From NCBI GenBank assembly GCA_963665395.2, contig OY762251.1, positions 4,030,001-4,094,000 of the forward strand: a DNA stretch of 64,000 nucleotides. Reading direction: 5' to 3'. This document shows positions 52,306 through 59,991 of this stretch, piece after piece (position 1 is the first letter of the stretch; each line of letters begins with the position of its first letter). A program made the translations under genes and the position numbers. The notes beneath the pieces were generated by a model. That model was not told the origin of the DNA. It ran no database searches and saw only the letters and a list, made by a program, of their open reading frames with translations. This stretch comes from Bin87 sp963665395. GTDB lineage: Bacteria; Chloroflexota; Dehalococcoidia; Lucifugimonadales; UBA3495.

Positions 52306-52376
52306 CTTACATGATTTGTAAAGCTTACTTTCATACTGTACAGTGATAACCGCGCCGGCTTGCTTGCCTAGCGATT

Positions 52377-54236
52377 ATGAAACAGTGGGGTATGAAAGCC
52401 ATGAAACACCTAATGTTCACGATTGCCGTCCTCGCCGTGATGGTTTCGGCAGTGGTTGTCGCGGGGGGGATAAACATCGCCGGGGCGCACGAGGCACGAT
52501 CGGCATCGCCGCCGGTGCAGAACTTCAATGTGGTCGATGGGACCGTATCCGGCGAGGTAATCCTTTCCTGGGACGCGATGGCTACAGATGACGCCAAGTA
52601 CTTTCGGATCGGCTGGGTTGCCGTGCCGGATTACACCGCCGTTGTCGAAGCCGGAAGGCCCTGGACCGAGGCGTTTGTCTTCGTTGACGTTGAGAATATA
52701 GGCCAGAGCTCGCACCGGGTGACCCGTCTCACGCCTGGTACCCAGTACTACTTTATCGTGGGTACCGGCAACGACGGGTTCTCGTATTACACATCGTCGT
52801 GGTCAAGTTGGCAAAGTCTGACGCTGAAGCAAGGGGCGGCGACAGCAGGGGATTACGACGCGGACAACGACGGGCTGATTGAGATAAGCAGCCTGGCGCA
52901 ATTGGACGCGATACGGTATGACCGGGACGGCGACGGCTCGGTTGCCGACGAGCACTACGTTGCGTACACGCAGGCGTTCTCCGACGCGGTGGCCGGCATG
53001 GGCTGCCCAGCCACCGGCTGTGAGGGCTACGAACTGGTCGCCGACCTTGACTTTGACACCAACGGCAACGGACAAGCGGACGCCGGCGATGAATACTGGA
53101 ACGACGGCAAGGGCTGGGAGCCGATTGGTTACTTCACCACCACTTTTGACGGCAATGGACGTAGTATCTCCAACCTTTACGTCAACAGGCCGGATGACGA
53201 TGACGTTGGCTTATTCGCATCGCTGGGCGGTGGAGGCATCATCAGGGACGTTGGGCTCGCCTCCGCTAACGTGACCGGCGATGATGACGTTGGCGCCCTG
53301 CTCGGAGACAATAATGGCGGCATAGTCATCGGCAGTTACGCTGCCGGCAGCGTGGCCGGTGATAACACCGTTGGTGGTTTGGCCGGCGAGAACTCGCAAG
53401 GCGGCCTAATCATGGACAGCTATTCCCGCAGCTCCGTCTCCGGGGTATCGGATGTCGGCGGCCTGGTCGGCAGTATGTTTGCTGGTAATATCACTCGAAG
53501 CTATGCGACGGGTAGCGTGACCGGCAGCGGCGCGGACGTCGGCGGCCTGGTCGGCTTCAACTCTGCTGGCAGCATCGCTCGAAGCTACGCGACGGGCAAC
53601 GTGACCGGCGGTGGCACGGATGTCGGCGGCTTGGTTGGGGAAAACAGAGCCGCAATCACCGGCAGCTACGCCACCGGCGACGTGACCGGCGCCGGCCACA
53701 CCGGTGGCCTGGTGGGACGAGGCACCCGCAGCACCATCATAGGCAGTTACGCCACCGGGAACGTGACTGGGACCGGGAGCAGCAACGACGACATTGGCGG
53801 CCTGGTCGGGCAAAGCAATTGGGGCGGCTTGGTCTATGCCAGCTACGCCACTGGCAGCGTAACCGGAAGCGGTGATGGCGATGACGACATTGGCGGCCTA
53901 GTCGGGTGGCACTCATCGTCCAACGTCATTGAAGACAGCTACGCCACCGGCCGGGTCAGCGGAGGTTCGGGAAGTTCGCGGGTTGGCGGCCTGGTGGGGC
54001 ACAATACCAGGGCCGGCCGGGACGACGACCGTGTCAGCAACAGTTACTGGGACACCCAGACCTCAGGCCAGTCCACCAGCAGCGGCGGCGAGGGCAAGAC
54101 GACCGCCGAGCTACAGGCACCCACCGGCAACACCGGGATTTACGCCGACTGGAGCGCGAACTGGTGGGACTATGGTACAGCCAGCCAATACCCGGTACTG
54201 CGTGTGTATGGACAGAATCCCGCCGTACAGCGGTAG
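52377..54236 (+). CDS. Secreted GLUG-repeat surface protein
   Basis: 619 residues from ATG 52377 (ATG codons at 52392 and 52401 are alternatives with a similar lack of a strong ribosome site). A signal peptide (MFTIAVLAVMVSAVVVAGGI) precedes an FnIII-like domain (40-155). DYDADNDGLIEISSLAQLDA and YDRDGDGSV follow, a Ca-binding-type loop common at the head of GLUG proteins. About eight GLUG repeats then read SYATGNVTGGG then DVGGLVG. The C-terminus has YWDTQTSGQSTSSGG and a closing WSANWWDYG segment. It is likely a parallel-beta surface adhesin. No membrane anchor is seen. Confidence 0.85.
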   Translation: MKQWGMKAMKHLMFTIAVLAVMVSAVVVAGGINIAGAHEARSASPPVQNFNVVDGTVSGEVILSWDAMATDDAKYFRIGWVAVPDYTAVVEAGRPWTEAFVFVDVENIGQSSHRVTRLTPGTQYYFIVGTGNDGFSYYTSSWSSWQSLTLKQGAATAGDYDADNDGLIEISSLAQLDAIRYDRDGDGSVADEHYVAYTQAFSDAVAGMGCPATGCEGYELVADLDFDTNGNGQADAGDEYWNDGKGWEPIGYFTTTFDGNGRSISNLYVNRPDDDDVGLFASLGGGGIIRDVGLASANVTGDDDVGALLGDNNGGIVIGSYAAGSVAGDNTVGGLAGENSQGGLIMDSYSRSSVSGVSDVGGLVGSMFAGNITRSYATGSVTGSGADVGGLVGFNSAGSIARSYATGNVTGGGTDVGGLVGENRAAITGSYATGDVTGAGHTGGLVGRGTRSTIIGSYATGNVTGTGSSNDDIGGLVGQSNWGGLVYASYATGSVTGSGDGDDDIGGLVGWHSSSNVIEDSYATGRVSGGSGSSRVGGLVGHNTRAGRDDDRVSNSYWDTQTSGQSTSSGGEGKTTAELQAPTGNTGIYADWSANWWDYGTASQYPVLRVYGQNPAVQR

Positions 54237-54307
54237 CGACGCCCGCGGGGCGGGGGCGACCAGCCGCCTGCTCCCGCCCCGCGGCAAGGCCACGCTCCGG
54301 TCAACCG

Positions 54308-54462
54308 CTCTCACGCGCACCCACTTTCCACATCTGTCATTGCGAGAATGCCGCCAGGCATTCGTGGCAATCTCATTGCGGTTTTGACGGCTGTTCACAC
54401 AAACCCTTGCTGCGCTGACGAGATTGCCACGCTGCGCTCGCAATGACGAAGCGGGTACGCAT
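54308..54462. repeat. TCATTGCGAG-family element without the TCCGCC palindrome
   Basis: It matches 41990-42127 closely, including TCATTGCGAGAATGCCGCCA, GGCTGTTCACA and GCGCTCGCAATGAC. Where the other copy has the 15-bp palindrome, this one has 6 bp (CATTCG). It therefore shows the empty site. Confidence 0.8.
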
Positions 54463-54620
54463 GAAGTCAACCCGGCGGTTGACCGGCGGTTAGCCGGTGG
54501 CTAAACTGACTGCATCATGAATTGCGGCGGCGACATAGTTCCCGGACGGGCTACGTGCATGGGCGGATTTTCCGCCCTTTTTGTTTGTCCGAAGGGTATC
54601 CAACCGGAGGCGGGTTGGGG

Positions 54621-55286
54621 ATGCACTCGTTAGGCCAGCGATTGCTCGCCGAGGCGGTGGGCACTGCCTTCCTGCTGATGGCGGTGGTGGGCAGCGGGAT
54701 TATGGCGCAGCGGCTTAGTCCGGGCGACGTAGGTTTGCAGCTGTTCGAGAACGCGGTGGCGACGGCCTTCGCGCTGATGGCGCTGATCTGGGCTTTCGGC
54801 CCGGTGTCGGGGGCGCACTTCAATCCGGCGGTCACGTTGGCCGACGTGGTGTTGCAGGGCCGGCCAGTCAAAGAGGGTATTGCTTACGTCAGCGCTCAGA
54901 TTGCTGGCGGCATCATCGGGACCATCCTGGCCAACCTGATGTTCGCGCTGCCGCCGGTCAACTGGTCAACCAAAGTGAGAAGTGGCCCCGATCTGTGGCT
55001 CGCCGAGGTCATCGCCACTCTGGGCCTGCTGTTCGTGATCTTCCTGATCCCGCGCCGCCGGGGCGCGGTGGTCGCCGTGGCGGTGGGCACCTACATTGGA
55101 GCGGCCTACTTCTTCACGTCGTCCACCAGCTTCGCCAACCCGGCGGTAACGGTGGCGCGGATGTTCTCCGACACCTTCGCCGGCATCTATACCGGTTCCG
55201 CCCCGCTGTTTATCGTGATGCAGTTGGCAGGGGCCGGCCTGGCTATCGGCCTGGTGTGGCTGCTGCGGGAACGTAGGGGCGGATGA
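54621..55286 (+). CDS. MIP/aquaporin-family channel
   Basis: 221 residues from ATG 54621, preceded by GGAGG at 54606-54610. Six hydrophobic segments are visible, with two NPA loops: GAHFNPAVTLADVV in the first half and SFANPAVTVARMF in the second. It lacks the Arg that normally follows the second NPA in water-selective channels (it reads NPAVTVAR, with the Arg three residues late), so selectivity may differ. It ends inside a shared palindrome that also ends the convergent gene. Water or small neutral solute transport is likely. Confidence 0.85.
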   Translation: MHSLGQRLLAEAVGTAFLLMAVVGSGIMAQRLSPGDVGLQLFENAVATAFALMALIWAFGPVSGAHFNPAVTLADVVLQGRPVKEGIAYVSAQIAGGIIGTILANLMFALPPVNWSTKVRSGPDLWLAEVIATLGLLFVIFLIPRRRGAVVAVAVGTYIGAAYFFTSSTSFANPAVTVARMFSDTFAGIYTGSAPLFIVMQLAGAGLAIGLVWLLRERRGG

Positions 55287-55300
55287 TTATTCGCCCCTAC
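55273..55300. terminator. GTAGGGGCG palindrome spanning two convergent stop codons
   Basis: The 28-bp palindrome GTAGGGGCGGATGATTAT... (arms mismatch at two positions) contains the TGA of the aquaporin gene (55284-55286) and the TAA of the DUF429 gene (55289-55287). It encodes the last codons of both (RRGG-stop and CRGE-stop). A bidirectional terminator is the likely function. Confidence 0.6.
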
Positions 55301-56135
55301 ATGGTTTCTGTTTTGGAACATAAATCCAACCTTCGAGTTGAGCGTCAGCAAGATCGTCGAGATTAGGATGACGAAAACGGGAGCAGTCCAACGCCCACGC
55401 CGCCGCGCCCACGGCCGCCACTACCGCATCAAGGCAATCGTCGCTGGCACGGCAGTCACTTTGTACGTCAGACAGGTTGTCGATACCTACGCCGGATTTG
55501 GCGGCCAAAGAGACCAGTATTTCGTCGCGCAGTTGCCGGGCACGCTGACCTTTTTTGTACCCTTTGTAAGGCAAACCTATGGACCTGAGAAACGCGCCCG
55601 GCATCAGCTCCAACAGTGTGACGGTCTCGGACGGAGGACCGCCGGGCGGCAAGGGAGGAACGTACCAGCGGCGAGGCTGCCCCAGATGCCAACGATGCAG
55701 CAACCCGATGCCGTGGTAGGTCATGGGCAGCATATTAGGGTTCACGTTGTGCAACGGCGAGTAGCTTTCCCGATGATATTTCAGGTCGCCGGCACGCCTG
55801 GGTTCGCCGTTCTCGGCGACGAATCGGTTGCGTTGACCGATAAAGTCGTCGAGGCCCATCGCCGCGACAACATCCCAGAGATCGGGCATGGCGCGGCAAG
55901 GGGAGACCGCGCCCAGGCGCTCGGCAAAACGCCGCGGCACGCCAAAGGGGAAATCCAGGGCGCCTACGGCTGGAGTGGGAATCTGGGGAAGCAAGTCACC
56001 AAGTTCGTCGCGGCGAATTCGCTGAACGCTGTCCAGATACAGGGTTCCGTCTCCGTCCAGTTGCCCCCTAGCGCACCAGGTGTTCGAATCAGAGTGGGCT
56101 CCGCTGAAATCAGCGCCGATGATGGTGGTTGACAT
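55287..56135 (-). CDS. DUF429-family predicted nuclease
   Basis: 282 residues from ATG 56135. The start TIIGADFSGAHSDSNTWCAR has the GxDfS pattern of RNase H-like DUF429 proteins; ALDFPFGVPRRFAERLG and DDCLDAVVAAVGAAAWALD carry further acidic residues of the family. A Pro-rich central loop (YVPPLPPGGPPSETVTLLEL) is present. The function is unknown; the RNase H fold suggests nucleic-acid cleavage. It is convergent with the aquaporin gene. Confidence 0.75.
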   Translation of the reverse strand: MSTTIIGADFSGAHSDSNTWCARGQLDGDGTLYLDSVQRIRRDELGDLLPQIPTPAVGALDFPFGVPRRFAERLGAVSPCRAMPDLWDVVAAMGLDDFIGQRNRFVAENGEPRRAGDLKYHRESYSPLHNVNPNMLPMTYHGIGLLHRWHLGQPRRWYVPPLPPGGPPSETVTLLELMPGAFLRSIGLPYKGYKKGQRARQLRDEILVSLAAKSGVGIDNLSDVQSDCRASDDCLDAVVAAVGAAAWALDCSRFRHPNLDDLADAQLEGWIYVPKQKPCRGE

Positions 56136-56158
56136 AGGGTGTCGGGCGGCCAGCGGTT

Positions 56159-56220
56159 TTGCCGGCGGTGGAGAGTTGGGTTAGAATACGGGCAACCGGC
56201 CGTCGGGTCAACGCAGGAGG
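56159..56220 (+). promoter_or_regulatory. Promoter and orphaned ribosome site of the small membrane gene
   Basis: TTGCCG (56159-56164) and TAGAAT (56182-56187) are 17 bp apart, and AGGAGG follows at 56215-56220. Before the MITE inserted, this ribosome site stood 8 nt upstream of ATG 56402. Confidence 0.5.
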
Positions 56221-56230
56221 GTAGTAGCAT

Positions 56231-56393
56231 CAGGGCTATCGCATATGAAATTACTCACCCGTCACTCCGGCGAAAACCGGAGTCCATTGGTCAAACAGTA
56301 AATGAATCTGAAACGTGGCTAACGAATTCGGCCACTGGATTCCGGCTTTCGCCGGAATGACGGGCGTTAAACCGGCCATATGCGATAGCCCTG
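56231..56393. mobile_element. MITE, 163 bp, inserted between ribosome site and start codon
   Basis: Perfect 17-bp terminal inverted repeats (CAGGGCTATCGCATATG and its complement) bound the element. The 10-bp target duplication GTAGTAGCAT occurs at 56221-56230 and 56394-56403. Inside are two copies of the TCCGGCGAAAnCCGGA palindrome extending the inverted repeat. It carries no transposase; the family that moves it is not in this window. Confidence 0.85.
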
Positions 56394-56401
56394 GTAGTAG
56401 C

Positions 56402-56620
56402 ATGGCAATGCGAAAGATATTCGGCGCCGCGCTCATCGCACTGTTGTTGGCAAGCCTGGGCTATATGTTCTACGGGACGGCGCCGCGTATGTGGGAACTG
56501 TTGACCACGGCGTCGCCAATGGAAACCGCGCAGATGGTTGTCGTTCTCATTCTCTGTGGCGTCATACTGGCCGGTCGGGTCATTGTGGCCGTAGTCTCGC
56601 GCATCGAGAGCCGGCAGTGA
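56402..56620 (+). CDS. Small two-pass membrane protein, start separated from its ribosome site
   Basis: 72 residues from ATG 56402 (a second ATG lies two codons on): MAMRKIFGAALIALLLASLG, then a loop, then MVVVLILCGVILAGRVIVAV. A MITE now lies between its original Shine-Dalgarno sequence and this ATG. The MITE also opens a longer in-frame start (GTG 56315) that would add 29 foreign residues (VANEFGHWIPAFAGMTGVKP...). The stop TGA overlaps the GTG of the next gene, so the two are translationally coupled. Function unknown. Confidence 0.65.
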   Translation: MAMRKIFGAALIALLLASLGYMFYGTAPRMWELLTTASPMETAQMVVVLILCGVILAGRVIVAVVSRIESRQ

Positions 56621-56856
56621 CGCTGTCAACAGTGAGAAACGTCGCCGATGACGCCAGACAAATTGCCGAACTGTTACTGGCAGGTATAATGGCGCCGGCC
56701 GTAGCGAGAACCGCAGCGGATCTAATCGGAGCCGGGCCGGCCTTTGAACTGGCGCTCCTGGCCCTTGCTTGGGTAATCGTGGGCGCCCGTATGTTGTCAA
56801 CCGTGCTGGCTCTGTGGGAAGGGTACTTCGCACACGCCCCGGACCAGACGGGATAG
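56617..56856 (+). CDS. Small membrane protein, coupled to the preceding gene
   Basis: 79 residues from GTG 56617 (GTGA overlap with the upstream stop). It reads VTLSTVRNVADDARQIAELL, then AADLIGAGPAFELALLALAW and VIVGARMLSTVLALWEGYF. It contains one clear and one weaker hydrophobic helix. The overlap and matching size suggest the pair acts together. No family is recognised. Confidence 0.6.
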   Translation: MTLSTVRNVADDARQIAELLLAGIMAPAVARTAADLIGAGPAFELALLALAWVIVGARMLSTVLALWEGYFAHAPDQTG

Positions 56857-56918
56857 TATTCCAGTCCGGCGTAGCCGGGCCATTCCCCGCACATCCCCAT
56901 CAAAGGAGCCAAGCGAAT

Positions 56919-57773
56919 ATGGATTACACCAAGCGACGGGAACGGTATCGCGCCGTTCTGGCCGGCGATGTCTGCGTGCATCCCGGCTCTGTGTTTGACC
57001 CGATTTCGGCGCGGGCCGCCGAGGATCTGGGGTTCGAGGTCGGTATGTTCGCCGGCTCCATCGCCAGCGGGACGGTGCTGGGCGCGCCGGACTACGTGGT
57101 GTTGACCCTCAGCGAGTTCGCCGAGCAGATTTACCGCATCTGCCGCGCCGGCCAGCTCCCCCTCATGGTGGACGCGGACCACGGCTACGGCAACGCCCTC
57201 AGCGTAAAGCGCACCGTGGAAGAGCTGGAAGCCTCCGGCGTCGCCGCGCTGACCATTGAGGACACCGTGCTGCCCATGCAGTTCGGCGGCGGCGACCGGT
57301 TCATTTCGCTGGAAGAAGGCATCGGCAAGATGAAGGCCGCCCTGTCCGGTCGCACCGACCCCAACCTGGTGGTCGCGGGCCGCACCAGCAGCCTGGCCGA
57401 GGGCTTGGACGAGTGCATCCGCCGCGTCAAGGCATACGAGGCGGCCGGAGTAGATGCCATCTTCCTGGCCGGCGCCAGCACCAGGGAACAGGTTGCGGCG
57501 GTCAACGCCGAGCTGAACATCCCGCTGCTGCTGGGCGGCGCCGGCGGCGAGCTGTCCGACAAGGAGTGGCTGGGGGAGAATGGCGTGCGCGTGGCCCTGC
57601 AAGGACATCTGCCTTTCCAGGCCGCGATCAAAGCCGTGTACGACACGCTGAAGGCTCTGCGCGACGGCGTCGCGCCGGCCGATCTGCGGGACACGCTGGC
57701 GTCAGCCGACCTCATCACCCAGGTAACCCGCAAGGCCGATTACGACCAGCAGATTGCCGACTATCTACGGTAG
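56919..57773 (+). CDS. Isocitrate lyase/PEP mutase-family protein (oxaloacetate decarboxylase-like)
   Basis: 284 residues from ATG 56919 after AAAGGAG (56902-56908). The barrel motifs are HPGSVFDPISARAAEDLGFE, then LMVDADHGYGNALS (metal-binding DxD region), ALTIEDTVLP, GRTSSLAEG and GVDAIFLAGAST. The pattern closely follows oxaloacetate decarboxylases of this superfamily rather than isocitrate lyase (no KKCGH signature). It probably cleaves or decarboxylates a 2-oxo or 2-hydroxy acid with Mg. A VOC gene follows 68 bp later, with a hairpin between them. Confidence 0.85.
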   Translation: MDYTKRRERYRAVLAGDVCVHPGSVFDPISARAAEDLGFEVGMFAGSIASGTVLGAPDYVVLTLSEFAEQIYRICRAGQLPLMVDADHGYGNALSVKRTVEELEASGVAALTIEDTVLPMQFGGGDRFISLEEGIGKMKAALSGRTDPNLVVAGRTSSLAEGLDECIRRVKAYEAAGVDAIFLAGASTREQVAAVNAELNIPLLLGGAGGELSDKEWLGENGVRVALQGHLPFQAAIKAVYDTLKALRDGVAPADLRDTLASADLITQVTRKADYDQQIADYLR

Positions 57774-57784
57774 TGGGGAGACGC

Positions 57785-57811
57785 CGGGGCGCCCACAAGG
57801 GACGCCCCTAC
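57785..57811. terminator. GGGGCG/CGCCCC hairpin after the PEP-mutase-family gene
   Basis: The 27-bp sequence from 57785 forms a stem (GGGGCGCCC / GGGACGCCCC) 11 bp after the stop codon. Its exact reverse complement lies at 58254-58280, so an identical repeat in opposite orientation follows the next gene. Probable terminator or gene-end repeat. Confidence 0.55.
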
Positions 57812-57841
57812 ACAAACACGAACCTAACGGAGGAATTTATC

Positions 57842-58231
57842 ATGGCATTCGTTTGCAACCACCTGCACCTGCGCAGCGAAGACCCGGACAACGCGGCCAA
57901 GTTCTACGTGGACAACTTCGGCGCGGAGATCGTGTCCACCCGGCCGCTGTCCAACACCATCTCCCACCAGTTGGAGCTGAACGGCCAGCCGCTGCTCACG
58001 GTATCCGGCGAAGCGGAGGGAGAGAACGCGGTTCCCGGCTCCACCCACCCCCGCTTCGGCCTGGACCACTTCGGCTTTGAGACCGACGACATCCAGGGAG
58101 CCTTCGAGCGGTTCAAGTCCAACGGCGCCAACATCATCTGCGAACCGTGGACCATGCCCTCCGGCAGCCAGGTAATGTTCGTCGAAGCGCCGGACCAGGT
58201 GAGCCTGGAGATTATCCAGCGCCCGGCGTAG
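57842..58231 (+). CDS. VOC-family (glyoxalase/dioxygenase fold) protein
   Basis: 129 residues from ATG 57842, 7 nt after GGAGG. One vicinal-oxygen-chelate unit has FVCNHLHLRSEDPDNAAKFY, FGAEIVST, RFGLDHFGFETDDIQGAFE and VMFVEAPDQVSLEIIQ. Metal ligands His (NHLHL), His (LDHFGF) and Glu (LEII) are in place. The substrate is unknown; a related but different VOC gene is at 60724-61083. It is flanked by inverted 27-bp repeats. Confidence 0.8.
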   Translation: MAFVCNHLHLRSEDPDNAAKFYVDNFGAEIVSTRPLSNTISHQLELNGQPLLTVSGEAEGENAVPGSTHPRFGLDHFGFETDDIQGAFERFKSNGANIICEPWTMPSGSQVMFVEAPDQVSLEIIQRPA

Positions 58232-58253
58232 CGGGCTCTCATCCCGCCAACTC

Positions 58254-58280
58254 GTAGGGGCGTCCCTTGTGGGCGCCCCG
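58254..58280. terminator. GTAGGGGCG hairpin with T-run after the VOC gene
   Basis: The 27-bp repeat (reverse complement of 57785-57811) lies 22 bp after the VOC stop and is followed by GATTTTTGCC. The stem plus T-run make this the most terminator-like copy in the window. Confidence 0.6.
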
Positions 58281-58294
58281 ATTTTTGCCGATGC

Positions 58295-58300
58295 TATAAT
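58295..58300 (+). promoter_or_regulatory. Candidate -10 box for the Uma2 gene
   Basis: TATAAT, 43 bp before ATG 58344. No convincing -35 box at the right distance. Confidence 0.35.
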
Positions 58301-58343
58301 CGGCGCATTTCCTCAAATCCAGCAATACCTGATGGTGACGAAG

Positions 58344-59039
58344 ATGTCAACCGAAACGACAACTGCCCTGCCCGCCCGCCGGCTCTTCAACGTGGACGAA
58401 TACTTTGCCATGGAGGAAGCCGGCATTCTCACCAGGGGCGACGGGATCGAGCTTATCGATGGGCAGCTGTTCTGCAAGTACGACGGCCGGCGTCGGCGAT
58501 TCACCGTGAAGGAATACTATGCGATGACCGAAGCCGGCATCCTGCCGCCTGGCGAGCGGACCGAGCTGTTGGCGGGAGAGATATTTATTATGACAGCAGT
58601 TGGCAACCGGCACGTATTTTGCCTTCGCTGGCTCAATAAGGCGATGATGTTCGCGGTGGGAGACTCGGCGGTTTTAGACGTGCAAAGTCCGGTAACGCTT
58701 AACACCGGTAGCGAACCGGAACCGGACTTTATGATTTTGCGGTGGCGTGACGACCGCTACCGGGAATCCCCGAAACCTGGCCCTGAGGATGTGCTGCTGG
58801 TGATTGAGGTTTCCGACACCACTGCCGGATTTGACCGCCGCCACAAGGCGCCGTTGTACGCCGCTCAGGGAATCCCTGAAATGTGGCTGTTTGACGTGAA
58901 TGCCCGTCATGTCGAGGTGTACGACCAACCAATTGCGGGAGGCTACGCCAGGATGCGAGTGGTGGGGCCCGACGAAACCCTTTCGCCGGCCGCGCTGCCG
59001 GACGTTGTCATTTCAGTCGCCGAAGTAATGCCCGATTAG
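58344..59039 (+). CDS. Uma2-family protein with duplicated N-terminal segment
   Basis: 231 residues from ATG 58344 (an ATG four codons upstream is possible). The first Uma2 strand-helix segment occurs twice: RLFNVDEYFAMEEAGILTRG..LIDGQLF and RRFTVKEYYAMTEAGILPPG..LLAGEIF. The core then continues with EPEPDFMILRWRDDRY, VLLVIEVSDTTAGFD, RHKAPLYAAQGIPEMWLFDV, giving the acidic ligands, the Glu of IEV and the Lys of the PD-(D/E)XK-like fold. There is no C-terminal coiled coil. Such an internal N-terminal duplication is unusual for Uma2. Function unknown. Confidence 0.75.
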   Translation: MSTETTTALPARRLFNVDEYFAMEEAGILTRGDGIELIDGQLFCKYDGRRRRFTVKEYYAMTEAGILPPGERTELLAGEIFIMTAVGNRHVFCLRWLNKAMMFAVGDSAVLDVQSPVTLNTGSEPEPDFMILRWRDDRYRESPKPGPEDVLLVIEVSDTTAGFDRRHKAPLYAAQGIPEMWLFDVNARHVEVYDQPIAGGYARMRVVGPDETLSPAALPDVVISVAEVMPD

Positions 59040-59048
59040 GCAGCGGAG

Positions 59049-59900
59049 CTAAAGGCCGGCGAAAAAGTCGGCGGGCACCGTTTCGCCTTCGGCTACCGGC
59101 GGAATGGCGCGGATGAAGTGCTCGATGCCGATTACCGAAGCGGCCACTTCCCGGGGAACCCGCTCGTAGGGCCAGTCGGGCTGCAGCTGGGTGAAGTGCC
59201 GCTTGATGCAGGCCATCTTGGCGTCCAAGCCGTCGGAGGCATCCACGGTGAGACTTATGGTTTCGGGATCGGCGCCGTCGTTGACCCGGTCCGGTGGCGG
59301 CATGGGAAAGTCCACGCCGGCGGCCTGTAAAGTCTCGGCCATGTGGACGCGGAAACCGCGGGGGCGCACGCTGTAAAACAGCCGGTCGGTCTGGTGCGGC
59401 TGGATGCCGATGGCCATGTGATGCGGGAAGGCCGTAGCGTCGGCGGCCAAGCCAAAGGCGGTGGTGGCGTGCTTGCAGATGGCAATGTGGTCGGGGTGGC
59501 CGTAAAGCCCATCCATCCCGAAGGTGAGGATAACCTGAGGCTTGAACCGGCGGATTTCAAAGACCAGCCGCGCCACCACCTCGTGCTCGTCGGCCTGCAC
59601 AAAGGCTTGGGGATGGTGGTTGTCATCCCAGCCAGCCATCCCAGAGTCGCGATAGCCCAGGACTTCATGGGATTCGATGCCCAATTCCTTGATCGCTTCC
59701 GCCAACTCGGCGCGGCGCACCTCGCCGATAGTCTCGCGGGTTGCGGAGCCGGGTTGGCGTATTTCGCCAAGCTCGCCGGAGGTGGTGGTGATCAGCCGGG
59801 CCCTGACGCCCCGGGCGGTGTGCATGGCGATGGTGCCGCCGACGGGAAACGCTTCGTCGTCGGGATGGGCGAATAGGATAAGCAGACGGTGGTCGATCAT
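59049..59900 (-). CDS. PIG-L/LmbE-family deacetylase
   Basis: 283 residues from ATG 59900, which lies after a short AT-rich leader. The zinc-binding motif is LLILFAHPDDEAFPVGGTIA, the second is YGHPDHIAICKHATTAF, and VLGYRDSGMAGWDD is also typical. These enzymes remove acetyl groups from N-acetylglucosamine-type or thiol-cofactor precursors. The gene is convergent with the Uma2 gene, only 9 bp separating the stops. Confidence 0.85.
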   Translation of the reverse strand: MIDHRLLILFAHPDDEAFPVGGTIAMHTARGVRARLITTTSGELGEIRQPGSATRETIGEVRRAELAEAIKELGIESHEVLGYRDSGMAGWDDNHHPQAFVQADEHEVVARLVFEIRRFKPQVILTFGMDGLYGHPDHIAICKHATTAFGLAADATAFPHHMAIGIQPHQTDRLFYSVRPRGFRVHMAETLQAAGVDFPMPPPDRVNDGADPETISLTVDASDGLDAKMACIKRHFTQLQPDWPYERVPREVAASVIGIEHFIRAIPPVAEGETVPADFFAGL

Positions 59901-59991
59901 GATAGCGTTTCTGTTTCACCGGCATTGTTTGTGTTGGTGAGGACAAGATGACATGGTGGCATCGGTGACGGTACTGAAGTATCTCTTGTGA

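Noticed and set aside
56315..56620. A 101-codon membrane protein beginning inside the MITE
   Set aside because: The first 29 codons are MITE sequence; the ancestral start is ATG 56402. Translation of the fused form remains possible but is not supported.
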